Positions 42,620 to 50,722 of a stretch of DNA of 64,000 nt are shown one piece after another. Where the stretch lies: assembly GCF_001270495.1 (NCBI RefSeq), contig NZ_LGUR01000140.1, positions 48,918-112,917 of the forward strand, in the 5' to 3' direction. Source of the stretch: Streptomyces viridochromogenes. GTDB taxonomy: Bacteria; Actinomycetota; Actinomycetes; Streptomycetales; Streptomycetaceae. Numbering within the stretch: position 1 is the stretch's first letter; the number at the start of each line of letters is the position of its first letter. The notes beneath the pieces are model-generated. The model did not search any database, was not told the origin of the DNA, and saw only the letters and a program-made list of their open reading frames with translations. The translations under genes and the position numbers were made by a program.

Positions 42620-44296
42620 TCAGTGCGGGAGCCGGGCGGTCGCGGCCTCCTGGGGCCGGCCGCCCGGCTTCGTCGCGCCCGCCCGGTCGCCCAGCTTCTG
42701 CTTCGCCCGGTCGTCGCCCGGGCGCTCCGGCTTCGGCTCGGGGTGCGCCTCGCACGAGGCGCGCCGGACCGGGAGACGGCCCTCCAGCAGATAGGCGTCG
42801 ACATGGCCGTTGACGCAGGCGTTCGGGCCGTACGCGATGCCGTGCGTTCCGGCGTCCCGTTCGGTCACCAGGACCGAGCCCGCCAGGCGCCGGTGCATCT
42901 CCATCGCCCCGTCGTACGGCGTGGCGGCGTCCCGCTCGGCGGCCAGGATCAGCGTCGGCGGCAGCTCACCCTGCCCGGTCCGCACATCGAGGGGCTTCTG
43001 CCGGGGCGCCTGCCAGTAGGCGCACGGGAGGTTCATCCACGCGTTGTCCCAGGTCTCGAAGGGCGCCACGCGCGCGAGCCGCGTGTTGTCCCGGTCCCAG
43101 ACCGCCCAGTCCGTCGGCCAGGGCGCGTCGTTGCACTCCACGGCCGTGTAGACCGCGCTGGAGTTCTCCTGCTCGGCCGCCGCCTCCTTCGCCGGCGCGG
43201 CCAGCTCGACCAGCGCTTTCGGGTCGCCCTTCAGGTACTCCGACAGTGCCTTCGCGCGCGACGGCCAGTAGTCGTCGTAGTAGCCGGCCTGTAGGTACGC
43301 CTCCTGCAGCTGCCCCGGCCCGACCTTCCCGTCCGCCGGCTCCTCGGCCAGCCGCGCCCGCACCTTCTCGTAGCTGAGCAGCACCTCCTCCGGGGTGTCG
43401 CCGAGCCCGTACACGTCGTCGTGCTCGGCGACCCACTCCCGGAAGTCCTCCCACCGTCCCTCGAACGCGGCCGACTGGGCGAGGTTGTTGCGGTACCAGA
43501 TCTGCGAGGGGTCCGGGTTCACCGCGGAGTCGAACACCATCCGCCGTACGTGCGAGGGGAAGAGCGTCGCGTACAGCGCGCCGAAGTAGGTGCCGTACGA
43601 GGCGCCCATGAACGTCAGTTTCGACTCGCCCAGCGCGGCACGCAGGACATCCAGGTCACGGGCGTTGTTGAGGGAGTTGTAGTGCCGCAGCGCGCTGCCC
43701 GTGCGCTCGGCGCAGCCGCGTGCGTAGGCCTTCGCCCGGGCGATGCGCTCCTTCTTGTACTCCTCCGAGGGGTGCGTCGGCGCCTGCGCCGGGCCCTGGA
43801 CGAGCTTCTTGGGGTCCTGGCAGGACAGCGGCGCGGAAGGCGCCACTCCGCGCGGGGCGTAGCCGACGAGGTCGTACGCGGCAGCCAACCGCTTCCACTC
43901 GGGCAGCAGGCCGATCAGCGGGAAGTGCAGTCCGGAGGCGCCCGGTCCGCCCGGGTTGTAGACCAGGGAGCCTTGCCGTGGCACCCGGTGCTTGCTGTTG
44001 TTCGGGTCCTTGTGCGTGGCCCGCACCCGGCTGACGGCGAGCTTGATCTGCTTGCCGTCGGGACGGGTGTAGTCGAGCGGGACGGACACCGTGCCGCACT
44101 GCATCTTGCCCGGCAGCTCCTGCTCCTTGGCGCAGTTGCCGAAGGCGATGCCGGCCGCCTTGGCGCGCGCGGCGGCCACTCCGGCGCCTTGCTGCTCGGC
44201 CGTCCCCGGGGCGGCCCCGGTGCTGCCGGCCGGGGCGGCGGACAGGGTCGTCAGGAGCAGAGCCCCCGCGGCCGAGTAGAGGGCGGCAGCTCTCAT
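42620..44296 (-). CDS. Secreted tripeptidyl aminopeptidase-like serine hydrolase
   Basis: 558-aa exported alpha/beta-hydrolase of the Tap/SlpD/SlpE family of Streptomyces. Signal peptide is at residues 1-30 (ALYSAAGALLLTTLSAAPAG). The oxyanion and NPGGPGASG motif is followed by the nucleophile in FMGASYGTYFGALYATLFP, with aspartate and histidine in ILAAERDAATPYDGA and DAGTHGIAYG. Cysteine pairs suggest disulphides. ATG at 44296 starts the signal peptide. It probably releases tripeptides from protein N-termini outside the cell. Confidence 0.9.
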   Translation of the reverse strand: MRAAALYSAAGALLLTTLSAAPAGSTGAAPGTAEQQGAGVAAARAKAAGIAFGNCAKEQELPGKMQCGTVSVPLDYTRPDGKQIKLAVSRVRATHKDPNNSKHRVPRQGSLVYNPGGPGASGLHFPLIGLLPEWKRLAAAYDLVGYAPRGVAPSAPLSCQDPKKLVQGPAQAPTHPSEEYKKERIARAKAYARGCAERTGSALRHYNSLNNARDLDVLRAALGESKLTFMGASYGTYFGALYATLFPSHVRRMVFDSAVNPDPSQIWYRNNLAQSAAFEGRWEDFREWVAEHDDVYGLGDTPEEVLLSYEKVRARLAEEPADGKVGPGQLQEAYLQAGYYDDYWPSRAKALSEYLKGDPKALVELAAPAKEAAAEQENSSAVYTAVECNDAPWPTDWAVWDRDNTRLARVAPFETWDNAWMNLPCAYWQAPRQKPLDVRTGQGELPPTLILAAERDAATPYDGAMEMHRRLAGSVLVTERDAGTHGIAYGPNACVNGHVDAYLLEGRLPVRRASCEAHPEPKPERPGDDRAKQKLGDRAGATKPGGRPQEAATARLPH

Positions 44297-44430
44297 GGCG
44301 TATCCCTTCGCAGCACGGCAGCAACAAAAGGGATATTTCGTTCGTCTGTTGATGAAGGCAAGCACCATCCCGCCGGTGTCGCCGCAATGCCCCCTATGCG
44401 TCACCGAGCTCAGGGCTCAGGGGCCCTCGG

Positions 44431-45222
44431 TCACACGGCCGGGCCGGGATCCTCGGGTGGGCGGCCGGTGGCGGCCGGCGGCAGGGTGTAGCTCGGCGTC
44501 GGCGGCGGAGTCATCGGGACGGCCGGGGCGGGGTCGGCCGTCGGGCCCGGCGGGCCGGGGGGCGGCGTCAGCGGAGGGGTGCTGTCGGCGACCATGTCGC
44601 GGGCGAGGCTGTCGAAGTCGACGTAGCCCGTGGCCTCCAGGACCGTGATGTGGTCCAGCACCGTGGTGTTGGCGTCGTCGGCGAGCTTGCGTACGAGGGA
44701 GTTGCGCGTGCCGGCCCGCACCTGGGCGACCACGGAGAACACCTTGCCGTGCGCCAGCCGCAGGATGTTCGCGAACTGCCGGTCGTACTCGACGCCCTGG
44801 GCCGAGCTCAGCGTCGCCAGCCACTCCTGCTGCTGCTCGGTCGGCTCGTTGGGCAGCGCGAGGCTGAGCTTGGCGGCGACGTCGCGCACCCGCTCGTCGA
44901 GGAACGTGTGCCCCTCGATGAGGTGCTGCCCAGCGGTCCGTACGGCCGGAGTCGTGCCCTTCTGCTGCGCCTGCTGCCCGGCGGGCAGCTCCCACAGTCC
45001 CGCCAGCCGGACCTTCGTGATGAAGTCGCGGTCGAGTGCCGACAGCGGCCCGTACCCGGTCGGGACGGTCTCGGCGTTGAGCGTGTCCAGACCGGTCCCG
45101 GACCGGTCGGCGTACGACCAGATCGGGAAGATCATCGCCAGCAGCGTCACCGTCAGGCCCGTGATGATGATCCCGGTGCCGCTGAAGATGCCTCGGCCGT
45201 TGATGGGCGGTCGCGGTCGCAT
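44431..45222 (-). CDS. DUF4142 membrane-anchored protein
   Basis: 263-aa protein with one N-terminal membrane helix (GIIITGLTVTLLAMIFPIWS), an outside DUF4142 four-helix domain (LSALDRDFITKVRLAGLWEL to VLDHITVLEATGYVDFDSLA) and a long proline-rich tail. DUF4142 is a ferritin-like-fold domain of unknown function. ATG at 45222 has GGAGG 6 nt upstream. The region from 45223 to 45505 shows no gene. Confidence 0.8.
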   Translation of the reverse strand: MRPRPPINGRGIFSGTGIIITGLTVTLLAMIFPIWSYADRSGTGLDTLNAETVPTGYGPLSALDRDFITKVRLAGLWELPAGQQAQQKGTTPAVRTAGQHLIEGHTFLDERVRDVAAKLSLALPNEPTEQQQEWLATLSSAQGVEYDRQFANILRLAHGKVFSVVAQVRAGTRNSLVRKLADDANTTVLDHITVLEATGYVDFDSLARDMVADSTPPLTPPPGPPGPTADPAPAVPMTPPPTPSYTLPPAATGRPPEDPGPAV

Positions 45223-45505
45223 GGTGCCTCCTGTTGCGGCACCGCACGTTAGTGCGCTTCGGGGATGGGGTTGGCATATTACTTCGGAGTACCTCGGCAT
45301 CTACGCCAACTGCCGTACAGGAGCGAATGGTTGCAACCAGGGTGGATACGGGCGAATGGGGGAGCGGGGGTGGGTGGCATACGGCGGCAAAGGGGGCGGA
45401 AACGGGTGAGTCGCCGGTGTGGCGGGCGGCGGGTGTTAAGCCCGGCACACTCGGCGGGGCGGCGGCGTCCAGCGCGGGAGCGGCAGCCGGCGTAGACGGT
45501 GCGGT

Positions 45506-46840
45506 TCAGCGTCGCAGCAGCACCCGGCGCGTGGCCCGGGCCAGCCGCACTCCCGGCCGTCGCGAGTGCGGCCTCGGTCCCGACCGCTCCAGCCACCACT
45601 CCCGCAACCCCGCCCGCACCCGCGCGTCTTCGAGCCGCCCCTCGGCCAGCAGATATCCGGCGAAGTCCAGCGCGTCACGCCGATAGCCGTCGGTCATCGG
45701 GTGCCCATGGCTGTACGCGAGGAAGGCCCGCCGGTACCCGTCCCCGAGGATCACCGGCAGCTCGGGCGCGACCTTCGCCACGACGTCCGCCCGCTTCCCG
45801 GCGAGCGCCCGCGCCTGCACCCCGAGCCGTACCCGGTCGAACCCCTCCGGCACGGGCGTACCGGCGACGAGCGCGGACAGCAGGGCGGCCTGTGCGAGGG
45901 CGAGGCGCTGACGGGCGGGGTCGAGTTCCCCGGCCCGAGCGGCGCCCGTCCCGGCCGCCGCTTCCCGCGCGGCCCCCTCGGCGCTCGCCCCCGACCCGGT
46001 TGCCGGCCGCTCGGCCGCCCCCTTCTCCAGCGCCCCCCGGATCGCCCCCAACTCCCGCTCCAGCTCGGCCGGTTCCGGAAAGTTCTCGTCCCTCTCCAGC
46101 AGCACCCCCGGCGGGGACACCCGGGACGCGAGGTCGGTCAGGACATCCAGGACCGGCTGGGGGACGGCATGGGCGTGGCTGTCGTGCCAGACGCCGTCGC
46201 GTTCGAAGCCGCCCGCGACATGGACGTACGCGATGGCCTCCAGCGGCAGCTCGGCGAGCGCCTTGGCCGGGTCCTCGCCCCGGTTGACGTGGTTGGTGTG
46301 CAGATTGGCCACGTCGATCAGCAGCCGCACCCCGGTGCGGTCGGCGAGTTCATACAGGAACTGCCCCTCGGTCATCTCCTCGCCCGGCCATGCGATCAGC
46401 GCGGCGATGTTCTCCACGGCGAGCGGCACGGGCAGGGCGTCCTGGGCGATACGAACGTTCTCGCACAGCACGTCGAGGGCGTCCCGGGTGCGGGGGACCG
46501 GCAGGAGATGCCCCGCCTCCAGGCGCGGGGACGCCGTCAGCGGCCCGCCCGCCCGTACGAACGCGATGTGCTCCGTGACCAGCGGCGACCCCAGCGCCTC
46601 CACCCGCTCGGCGAGCGCGGCCAGCCGCTCGGCGTCGGGCCGCTCCGCCCCGCCGAGGCCGAGCGAGACGCCGTGCGGGATCACCGTCACCCCGCGTTCC
46701 CGCAGCCGTACCAGGGACTCGGGCAGATGCCCGGGGCAGACGTTCTCGGCGACGGCCTCGACCCAGTCGATGCCCGGCATGCGCTCCACGGCGTCCGCGA
46801 TCTCCGGACGCCACCCGATCCCCGTGCCCAGTCGCTCCAT
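45506..46840 (-). CDS. DUF692 (MNIO) enzyme with C-terminal extra domain
   Basis: 444-aa protein. Residues 1-280 form the DUF692 TIM barrel of multinuclear non-heme iron oxidative enzymes (MbnB/TglH superfamily). Putative metal ligands are present: H56 ([10 protein letters not shown]), H91, E143 (AVENIAAL), D176 and H181/H184 ([12 protein letters not shown]), H207 (YVHVAGG), D220, H222 and H224 (HDSHAHA), and E249 (LLERDENFP). Residues about 320-444 form an alpha-helical domain that could replace a separate partner protein. ATG at 46840 has GAGGAGGGG upstream. No precursor peptide was recognised nearby, so the substrate is unknown. Confidence 0.82.
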   Translation of the reverse strand: MERLGTGIGWRPEIADAVERMPGIDWVEAVAENVCPGHLPESLVRLRERGVTVIPHGVSLGLGGAERPDAERLAALAERVEALGSPLVTEHIAFVRAGGPLTASPRLEAGHLLPVPRTRDALDVLCENVRIAQDALPVPLAVENIAALIAWPGEEMTEGQFLYELADRTGVRLLIDVANLHTNHVNRGEDPAKALAELPLEAIAYVHVAGGFERDGVWHDSHAHAVPQPVLDVLTDLASRVSPPGVLLERDENFPEPAELERELGAIRGALEKGAAERPATGSGASAEGAAREAAAGTGAARAGELDPARQRLALAQAALLSALVAGTPVPEGFDRVRLGVQARALAGKRADVVAKVAPELPVILGDGYRRAFLAYSHGHPMTDGYRRDALDFAGYLLAEGRLEDARVRAGLREWWLERSGPRPHSRRPGVRLARATRRVLLRR

Positions 46841-46883
46841 CGTCCCCTCCTCGGCCTGCTCCGTGTCGGATGTGACGGAGGTA

Positions 46884-46920
46884 TGGCCCCCGCACCGGGA
46901 GCCGAACCACTCGGGGGCCA
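46884..46920 (-). promoter_or_regulatory. Inverted repeat in DUF692 leader region
   Basis: TGGCCCCCG (46884-46892) and CGGGGGCCA (46912-46920) form a perfect 9-bp inverted repeat with a 19-nt loop, 44 nt upstream of the DUF692 ATG. It could be an operator or leader hairpin. Confidence 0.3.
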
Positions 46921-46990
46921 CCTTCAGAGCAACATTTGAGGTTGCGACCGGCGCCCCGCACACCGCGAACGGTCACTGCAAGGACGTACG

Positions 46991-47023
46991 CGCCGGGCGC
47001 CTGGGATGTTCAGGCGCCCGGCG
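46991..47023 (-). terminator. Terminator overlapping the Pth2-like stop codon
   Basis: Perfect 13-bp stem (46991-47003 with 47011-47023) and a 7-nt loop. One arm lies inside the last codons of the Pth2-like gene that ends at 47010. Confidence 0.65.
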
Positions 47024-47741
47024 TCCGCCGCAGCGCCGGATGGTCGGCGACGACGGTGCACGAACCGGGCGCGATCTCGGTGAAGCCGGCGTCCCGCACC
47101 AACGGCAGCCCGGCGCTGGTCAAGTCACCCCAGTGGCCCGGCTCCGCGGTCCGCACGGCCAGCGGGAACCCCGCGTCGCGCCAGGCGGCCCGCTCCTCGT
47201 CCGACAACTCCCACCAGGCGAGCTGCGCCGCGTGCCCCGTCTGCGCCATCGCCTTGCCGGCCGACATGTCGAGCTCGGGATTCAGCCAGAGCACGGGCGC
47301 CGCGGGATCGGCGTCCACGGGCGGCTCCGGGTCGTCGAGATCGGTGCCGGACACCTGGAGCTTCGCCAGCTCCTTGGGCCAGCCGTCCAACGGCACGGGC
47401 GGGAACACCCGCACCTCGGCCGACTTGCCGGTGACGGTGATACCCGGCAGCGCTTCCGCCCGCCGCCACTCGGCTCCGCGGGCCCGCCGTACGACTTTCC
47501 GGATCCGGGCGTCCTGCCAGTCCCGCATGGCCTCGGCCCACTCGCCCTCGCCGGCCGACCGCTCGTCGCCGAGGATCACCAGCACGGCGCGGGCGGCGGT
47601 TTCCAGCGCGTCCGTACGGGCCGGGGGAGCGGCCCGCTCGACGCGGACGACGAGCGGCAGGACGAACTGAGGTGCCTCGTCGCGCGTCGAAGGCTCGGTA
47701 CGAAAGGGGCTGTCGCCGGGAACGGTCGGATCACTGGTCAC
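47010..47741 (-). CDS. Pth2-family aminoacyl-tRNA hydrolase-like protein
   Basis: 243-aa protein. The C-terminal half matches peptidyl-tRNA hydrolase 2: DMSAGKAMAQTGHAAQLAWWEL corresponds to the family's KxxxGKxxAQxxHA active region (given in parts), and PGSCTVVADHPALRRTPGA forms the end. The N-terminal 120 residues (FVLPLVVRVERAAPPARTDA) are an actinobacterial addition. GTG at 47741 has GGAGG just upstream. It is divergent from the ABC ATPase gene with 55 bp between starts. Confidence 0.75.
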   Translation of the reverse strand: MTSDPTVPGDSPFRTEPSTRDEAPQFVLPLVVRVERAAPPARTDALETAARAVLVILGDERSAGEGEWAEAMRDWQDARIRKVVRRARGAEWRRAEALPGITVTGKSAEVRVFPPVPLDGWPKELAKLQVSGTDLDDPEPPVDADPAAPVLWLNPELDMSAGKAMAQTGHAAQLAWWELSDEERAAWRDAGFPLAVRTAEPGHWGDLTSAGLPLVRDAGFTEIAPGSCTVVADHPALRRTPGA

Positions 47742-47796
47742 GTCCTCCAGTCTGCCAGGCGGAAGATCCGTTCCGCGGCGAGAGAGGATGGGCCCC

Positions 47797-48714
47797 ATGC
47801 AACGTGATCTGCGTCTGGACAACGTGGGCCGCCGCTACGGCCTGCGCGGTCCTTGGGTGTTACGTGGTGTCGACCTGGCCGTGGCCCCCGGCGACCTCAT
47901 CCGTGTCGAAGGCCCCAACGGCACCGGCAAATCCACCCTCCTCCGCCTCCTGGCCGGCATAGACGCCCCGACCGAGGGCCGTATCACCGGCCGCCCCCGC
48001 ACGGCCTACGTCCCCGAACGCTTCCCGACCGCGCTCCCCTTCACCGCCGTCGGCTACCTCACGCACCTCGGCAAGGTGCACGGACTCTCCCGCCCCGCCG
48101 CCGCCCGGGCCGCCCTGGAATGGCTCGACCGCTTCGGCGCCGCCGCGTACGCCCGCACGCCCATGGCCCAGCTGTCGAAGGGCAGCAGCCAGAAGGTCGC
48201 CGTCGTGCAGGCCCTTCTCGCCGAACCGGAGCTGCTCATCCTGGACGAGGCGTGGACCGGCCTCGACGCCGCCGCCCGGGAGGAGCTGGAGCGGGCCGTC
48301 GCCGAACGCACCGCGGACGGCACCGCCGTGGTCTTCGTGGACCACGACCCGAGCCGCCTGGCGGGGGCGCCCGACGCGACGTACACCGTGCGGGACGCGG
48401 GCCTCGACCTCCGTACGGAGCGGGTGGCCGCGGACCCCGCCGGCCCGCACGTGATCGTCGTCGCCCAGGGCCCGCACGGCGCGCACCTCCCCGTCGACGC
48501 GACCCGCACGGTCATATCCGTCGAGGAACCCGCCCCCGGCACCCACCGCCTCACCCTCCCCGCCTCCCACTCCGACGTCCTCCTCCGCGCCCTGCTGACG
48601 GCCCGCCCGCCCTGGCATGTGGTGAGCGTGGCCCAGGAGAGCGCGAGCCAAGAGAGCGTGGGCCAGGATCCGGCCGCGACGGAGCCGGCCCCCGACACCG
48701 AGAGCCGCCGATGA
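47797..48714 (+). CDS. ABC transporter ATPase with a TTA (bldA-dependent) codon
   Basis: 305-aa ATPase of an exporter or efflux-type transporter. Walker A is EGPNGTGKST, the signature LSKGSSQKVAV and Walker B LLILDEAWTGLD; a C-terminal extension of about 100 residues follows. Codon 22 (47860-47862) is TTA, the only in-frame TTA I found in this window, so translation should need the bldA leucyl-tRNA. ATG at 47797 has AGAGAGG 9 nt upstream, while the earlier ATG at 47788 lies against that site. Its end overlaps the permease gene (ATGA). Substrate unknown. Confidence 0.88.
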   Translation: MQRDLRLDNVGRRYGLRGPWVLRGVDLAVAPGDLIRVEGPNGTGKSTLLRLLAGIDAPTEGRITGRPRTAYVPERFPTALPFTAVGYLTHLGKVHGLSRPAAARAALEWLDRFGAAAYARTPMAQLSKGSSQKVAVVQALLAEPELLILDEAWTGLDAAAREELERAVAERTADGTAVVFVDHDPSRLAGAPDATYTVRDAGLDLRTERVAADPAGPHVIVVAQGPHGAHLPVDATRTVISVEEPAPGTHRLTLPASHSDVLLRALLTARPPWHVVSVAQESASQESVGQDPAATEPAPDTESRR

Positions 48715-49382
48715 CCGCCCTTCTCAGCTACCAGGCAGCCCTGTTGATCCGCTCGCAGCGCTGGCTTCCTCCCTTCATCCTGTACGCCGCGTTCCTCGGC
48801 ATCGGCGTACAGGGCGGTCAGCCCATCCTCGACTCGCTCGGTTTCACGGCCGCGGCCCTGCTGCCCGTCGCCGCCTGGCTGGTGCGGATCTGCGTGACCA
48901 ACGAGCCGACCGCCGCCCGCAGTTGTGTCTCCGCGGCGGTCGGGCCGGGGCGGGCGCACCTCGCCGCGCTGCTGGTGGCGCTGACCGCCGCGGCGGCCGT
49001 GGGCGTGGTCGCGACCGTCGTCGTGACGCTCATCAGCGACCCGGTGAGCGCGGATCACGAGACGCGCGTACCGCGGCTTCCGGCGGGCGCGGCCGGGCTG
49101 CTCGCCACGCTGGCCTGTGCCCTGCTCGGCACGGCCGTCGGCGCCCTCACCACCTGGCCGCTGCTGCGCTCGACCGGCCGCGCGGTCCCGGCGATGCTGC
49201 TCGCCGCTCTGCTCGCCGTGGTGGTGACCGGCTCCCCGGCGCAGGCGGCCGTCAGCGGCCTGGTCACCGGCTCCCGCTCGGGCACGGTCCCCCTGCCCCT
49301 GCTGCCCCTGGCGGCCGCGGCCCTGCTCACGGCGGCGGCGACCGCCGTGGCCTGCGCGCTCACGTCCCGCAGATCACCCTGA
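48711..49382 (+). CDS. ABC transporter permease-like membrane protein
   Basis: 223-aa membrane protein with about six hydrophobic helices (FILYAAFLGIGVQGGQPILD, ALLVALTAAAAVGVVATVVV, LLPLAAAALLTAAATAVACA). The ATG overlaps the ATPase stop by four bases, so it is its membrane partner. Production would depend indirectly on bldA through coupling. No family signature beyond ABC-2-like topology. Confidence 0.8.
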   Translation: MTALLSYQAALLIRSQRWLPPFILYAAFLGIGVQGGQPILDSLGFTAAALLPVAAWLVRICVTNEPTAARSCVSAAVGPGRAHLAALLVALTAAAAVGVVATVVVTLISDPVSADHETRVPRLPAGAAGLLATLACALLGTAVGALTTWPLLRSTGRAVPAMLLAALLAVVVTGSPAQAAVSGLVTGSRSGTVPLPLLPLAAAALLTAAATAVACALTSRRSP

Positions 49383-49448
49383 ACAGGCCGTGCGCCGCAC
49401 CTCCTGCCACTCGCACACCGGGCAGAGCGTGATCCCCGTGTACGAGCC

Positions 49449-50306
49449 TCAGCCCCGCCCGCCGACCGCCCCGGCAGCGCCGATCAGCTTGGACACCTTC
49501 ACGAACCGGAAGCCCTTCGCGCGCAGCTCGGGTACGACGCGCCGGACCACCCGCTCGGTCGTCGGAGCCGCACTGAGCGTGCAGTGCAGGACCACCACGG
49601 ACCCGGGCCGCACCCCGTCCAGCACCTCCTGGGCGACCGCGCGGGCGTCCGTAGCGAACGCGTCCCCGCTCACCACGTCCCACTGCACGGCGGTGACGCC
49701 GGCCGGGAGCAGCGCCCTCAGCGCCCGCCGGTCGTAACAGCCGCCGGGAAACCGGAAGTACGGCATCGCGTCCCGGACCCCCACCCTGCGGAACGCGGCA
49801 TACGCCCGCTCCACGTCCGCCCGCATCCGCTCCTCCCCGAGGGTCGGCAGTCCGTAGCAGTCCTCGGTGAAGGCGTAGTGGCTGTACGAGTGGTTGGCGA
49901 CCTCGAAGAGCGGGTCCCGCCCGATGGCCCGGGCCTGCCCCGGATACTCCTCGGCCCACCGCCCCGTCATGAACACGGTCGCCGGCACCTTCAACTCCCG
50001 CAGAGCCGCGACCAGCCCCGGATTGTCGAACCGTTCCCCCCGCGCCGCCCGCGTCCCCTGGTCGGCGGTCATATCGGCGTCGAAGGTGAGCGCGACGGTC
50101 TTCTCCCGGGTCTCAGGGCGGCCGTGCTCGAAGACGGGGGTCAGGCCGGCCGGGCCGGGGGCGAGGGTCGGAGGCCCGGCCGAGGGCGAGGTGGCGACGG
50201 TGGTGCTGGGAGCCGGGTGGGGAGCGCGGGTGGTCTCGGGCGACCCGCACGCGGCGAGCCCGCTCAGGGCGCAGACTGCGGTGATGCGTCGTACCAGTGT
50301 GATCAC
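49449..50306 (-). CDS. Polysaccharide deacetylase-like lipoprotein
   Basis: 285-aa exported NodB-type carbohydrate esterase. Signal peptide with lipobox (GLAACG) precedes a serine/threonine/proline-rich linker. The catalytic motifs are LTFDADMT (motif 1, with D-A-D instead of D-D-G), NHSYSHYAF (metal histidines), RFPGGCYD (motif 3) and VVLHC near the end. It probably deacetylates cell-wall or chitin-type polymers. GTG at 50306 starts the signal peptide, without a clear ribosome site. Confidence 0.85.
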   Translation of the reverse strand: MITLVRRITAVCALSGLAACGSPETTRAPHPAPSTTVATSPSAGPPTLAPGPAGLTPVFEHGRPETREKTVALTFDADMTADQGTRAARGERFDNPGLVAALRELKVPATVFMTGRWAEEYPGQARAIGRDPLFEVANHSYSHYAFTEDCYGLPTLGEERMRADVERAYAAFRRVGVRDAMPYFRFPGGCYDRRALRALLPAGVTAVQWDVVSGDAFATDARAVAQEVLDGVRPGSVVVLHCTLSAAPTTERVVRRVVPELRAKGFRFVKVSKLIGAAGAVGGRG

Positions 50307-50368
50307 CGCATGACGATATGGGGATCAGATGGTCATATCGGCGCATGGGCGGGTGTGCCGGGCCCGTG

Positions 50369-50701
50369 TCACCCGCCCGGCGGGACCGGGCGCTCGGCGC
50401 AGAAGCTCAGGGCGCGGGTCGGCGAGCCGGCGGCCACCACGAGGGGGGTGCGGCGCCGGGGTCCGCCCACCCCCGCGGGGGCCGGGGGGCGTGGGGTGTA
50501 CTCGGGCGAACCGGCCAGTTCACCGGTGGCCGTGAGGGCCGTCGTGCCCTGGAGGGCGGCGATGCCGAAGCCGGTGAGGACCGTGCCCCCTCGGGGTGCA
50601 GGAGGAATGTCGGCGCGACCTCGCGGTGGCACCGTGTCGCGAGCCCGCCACACGGTGCCCGTGCCCCCGCTGCCGCGCCGTTCCACTGGCTGTCTGCGCA
50701 C
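50369..50701 (-). pseudogene. Relic of a Ser/Thr protein kinase
   Basis: The minus-strand frame of 110 codons joins two kinase fragments. The first resembles the P-loop region (RRGSGGTGTVWRARDT, like LGxGGMGxVWRARD). The second resembles the activation segment (VLTGFGIAALQGTTALTATG then ELAGSPEY, like LTDFGIA...GELVGSPEYMAPE). About 110 residues that should lie between them, including the catalytic lysine and HRD loop, are missing. The DFG aspartate has become glycine, and the sequence after SPEY is no longer kinase-like. It lies 21 bp after the phoX-like gene. Confidence 0.65.
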
Positions 50702-50722
50702 GTGGCGGCCCGACGGGGGCGG

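Noticed and set aside
45223..45505. Possible RiPP precursor for the DUF692 enzyme
   Set aside because: No start with a ribosome site and no cysteine-rich or core-like short peptide was found on either strand. The 106-codon minus frame at 45279-45599 overlaps the DUF692 gene and is arginine-rich.
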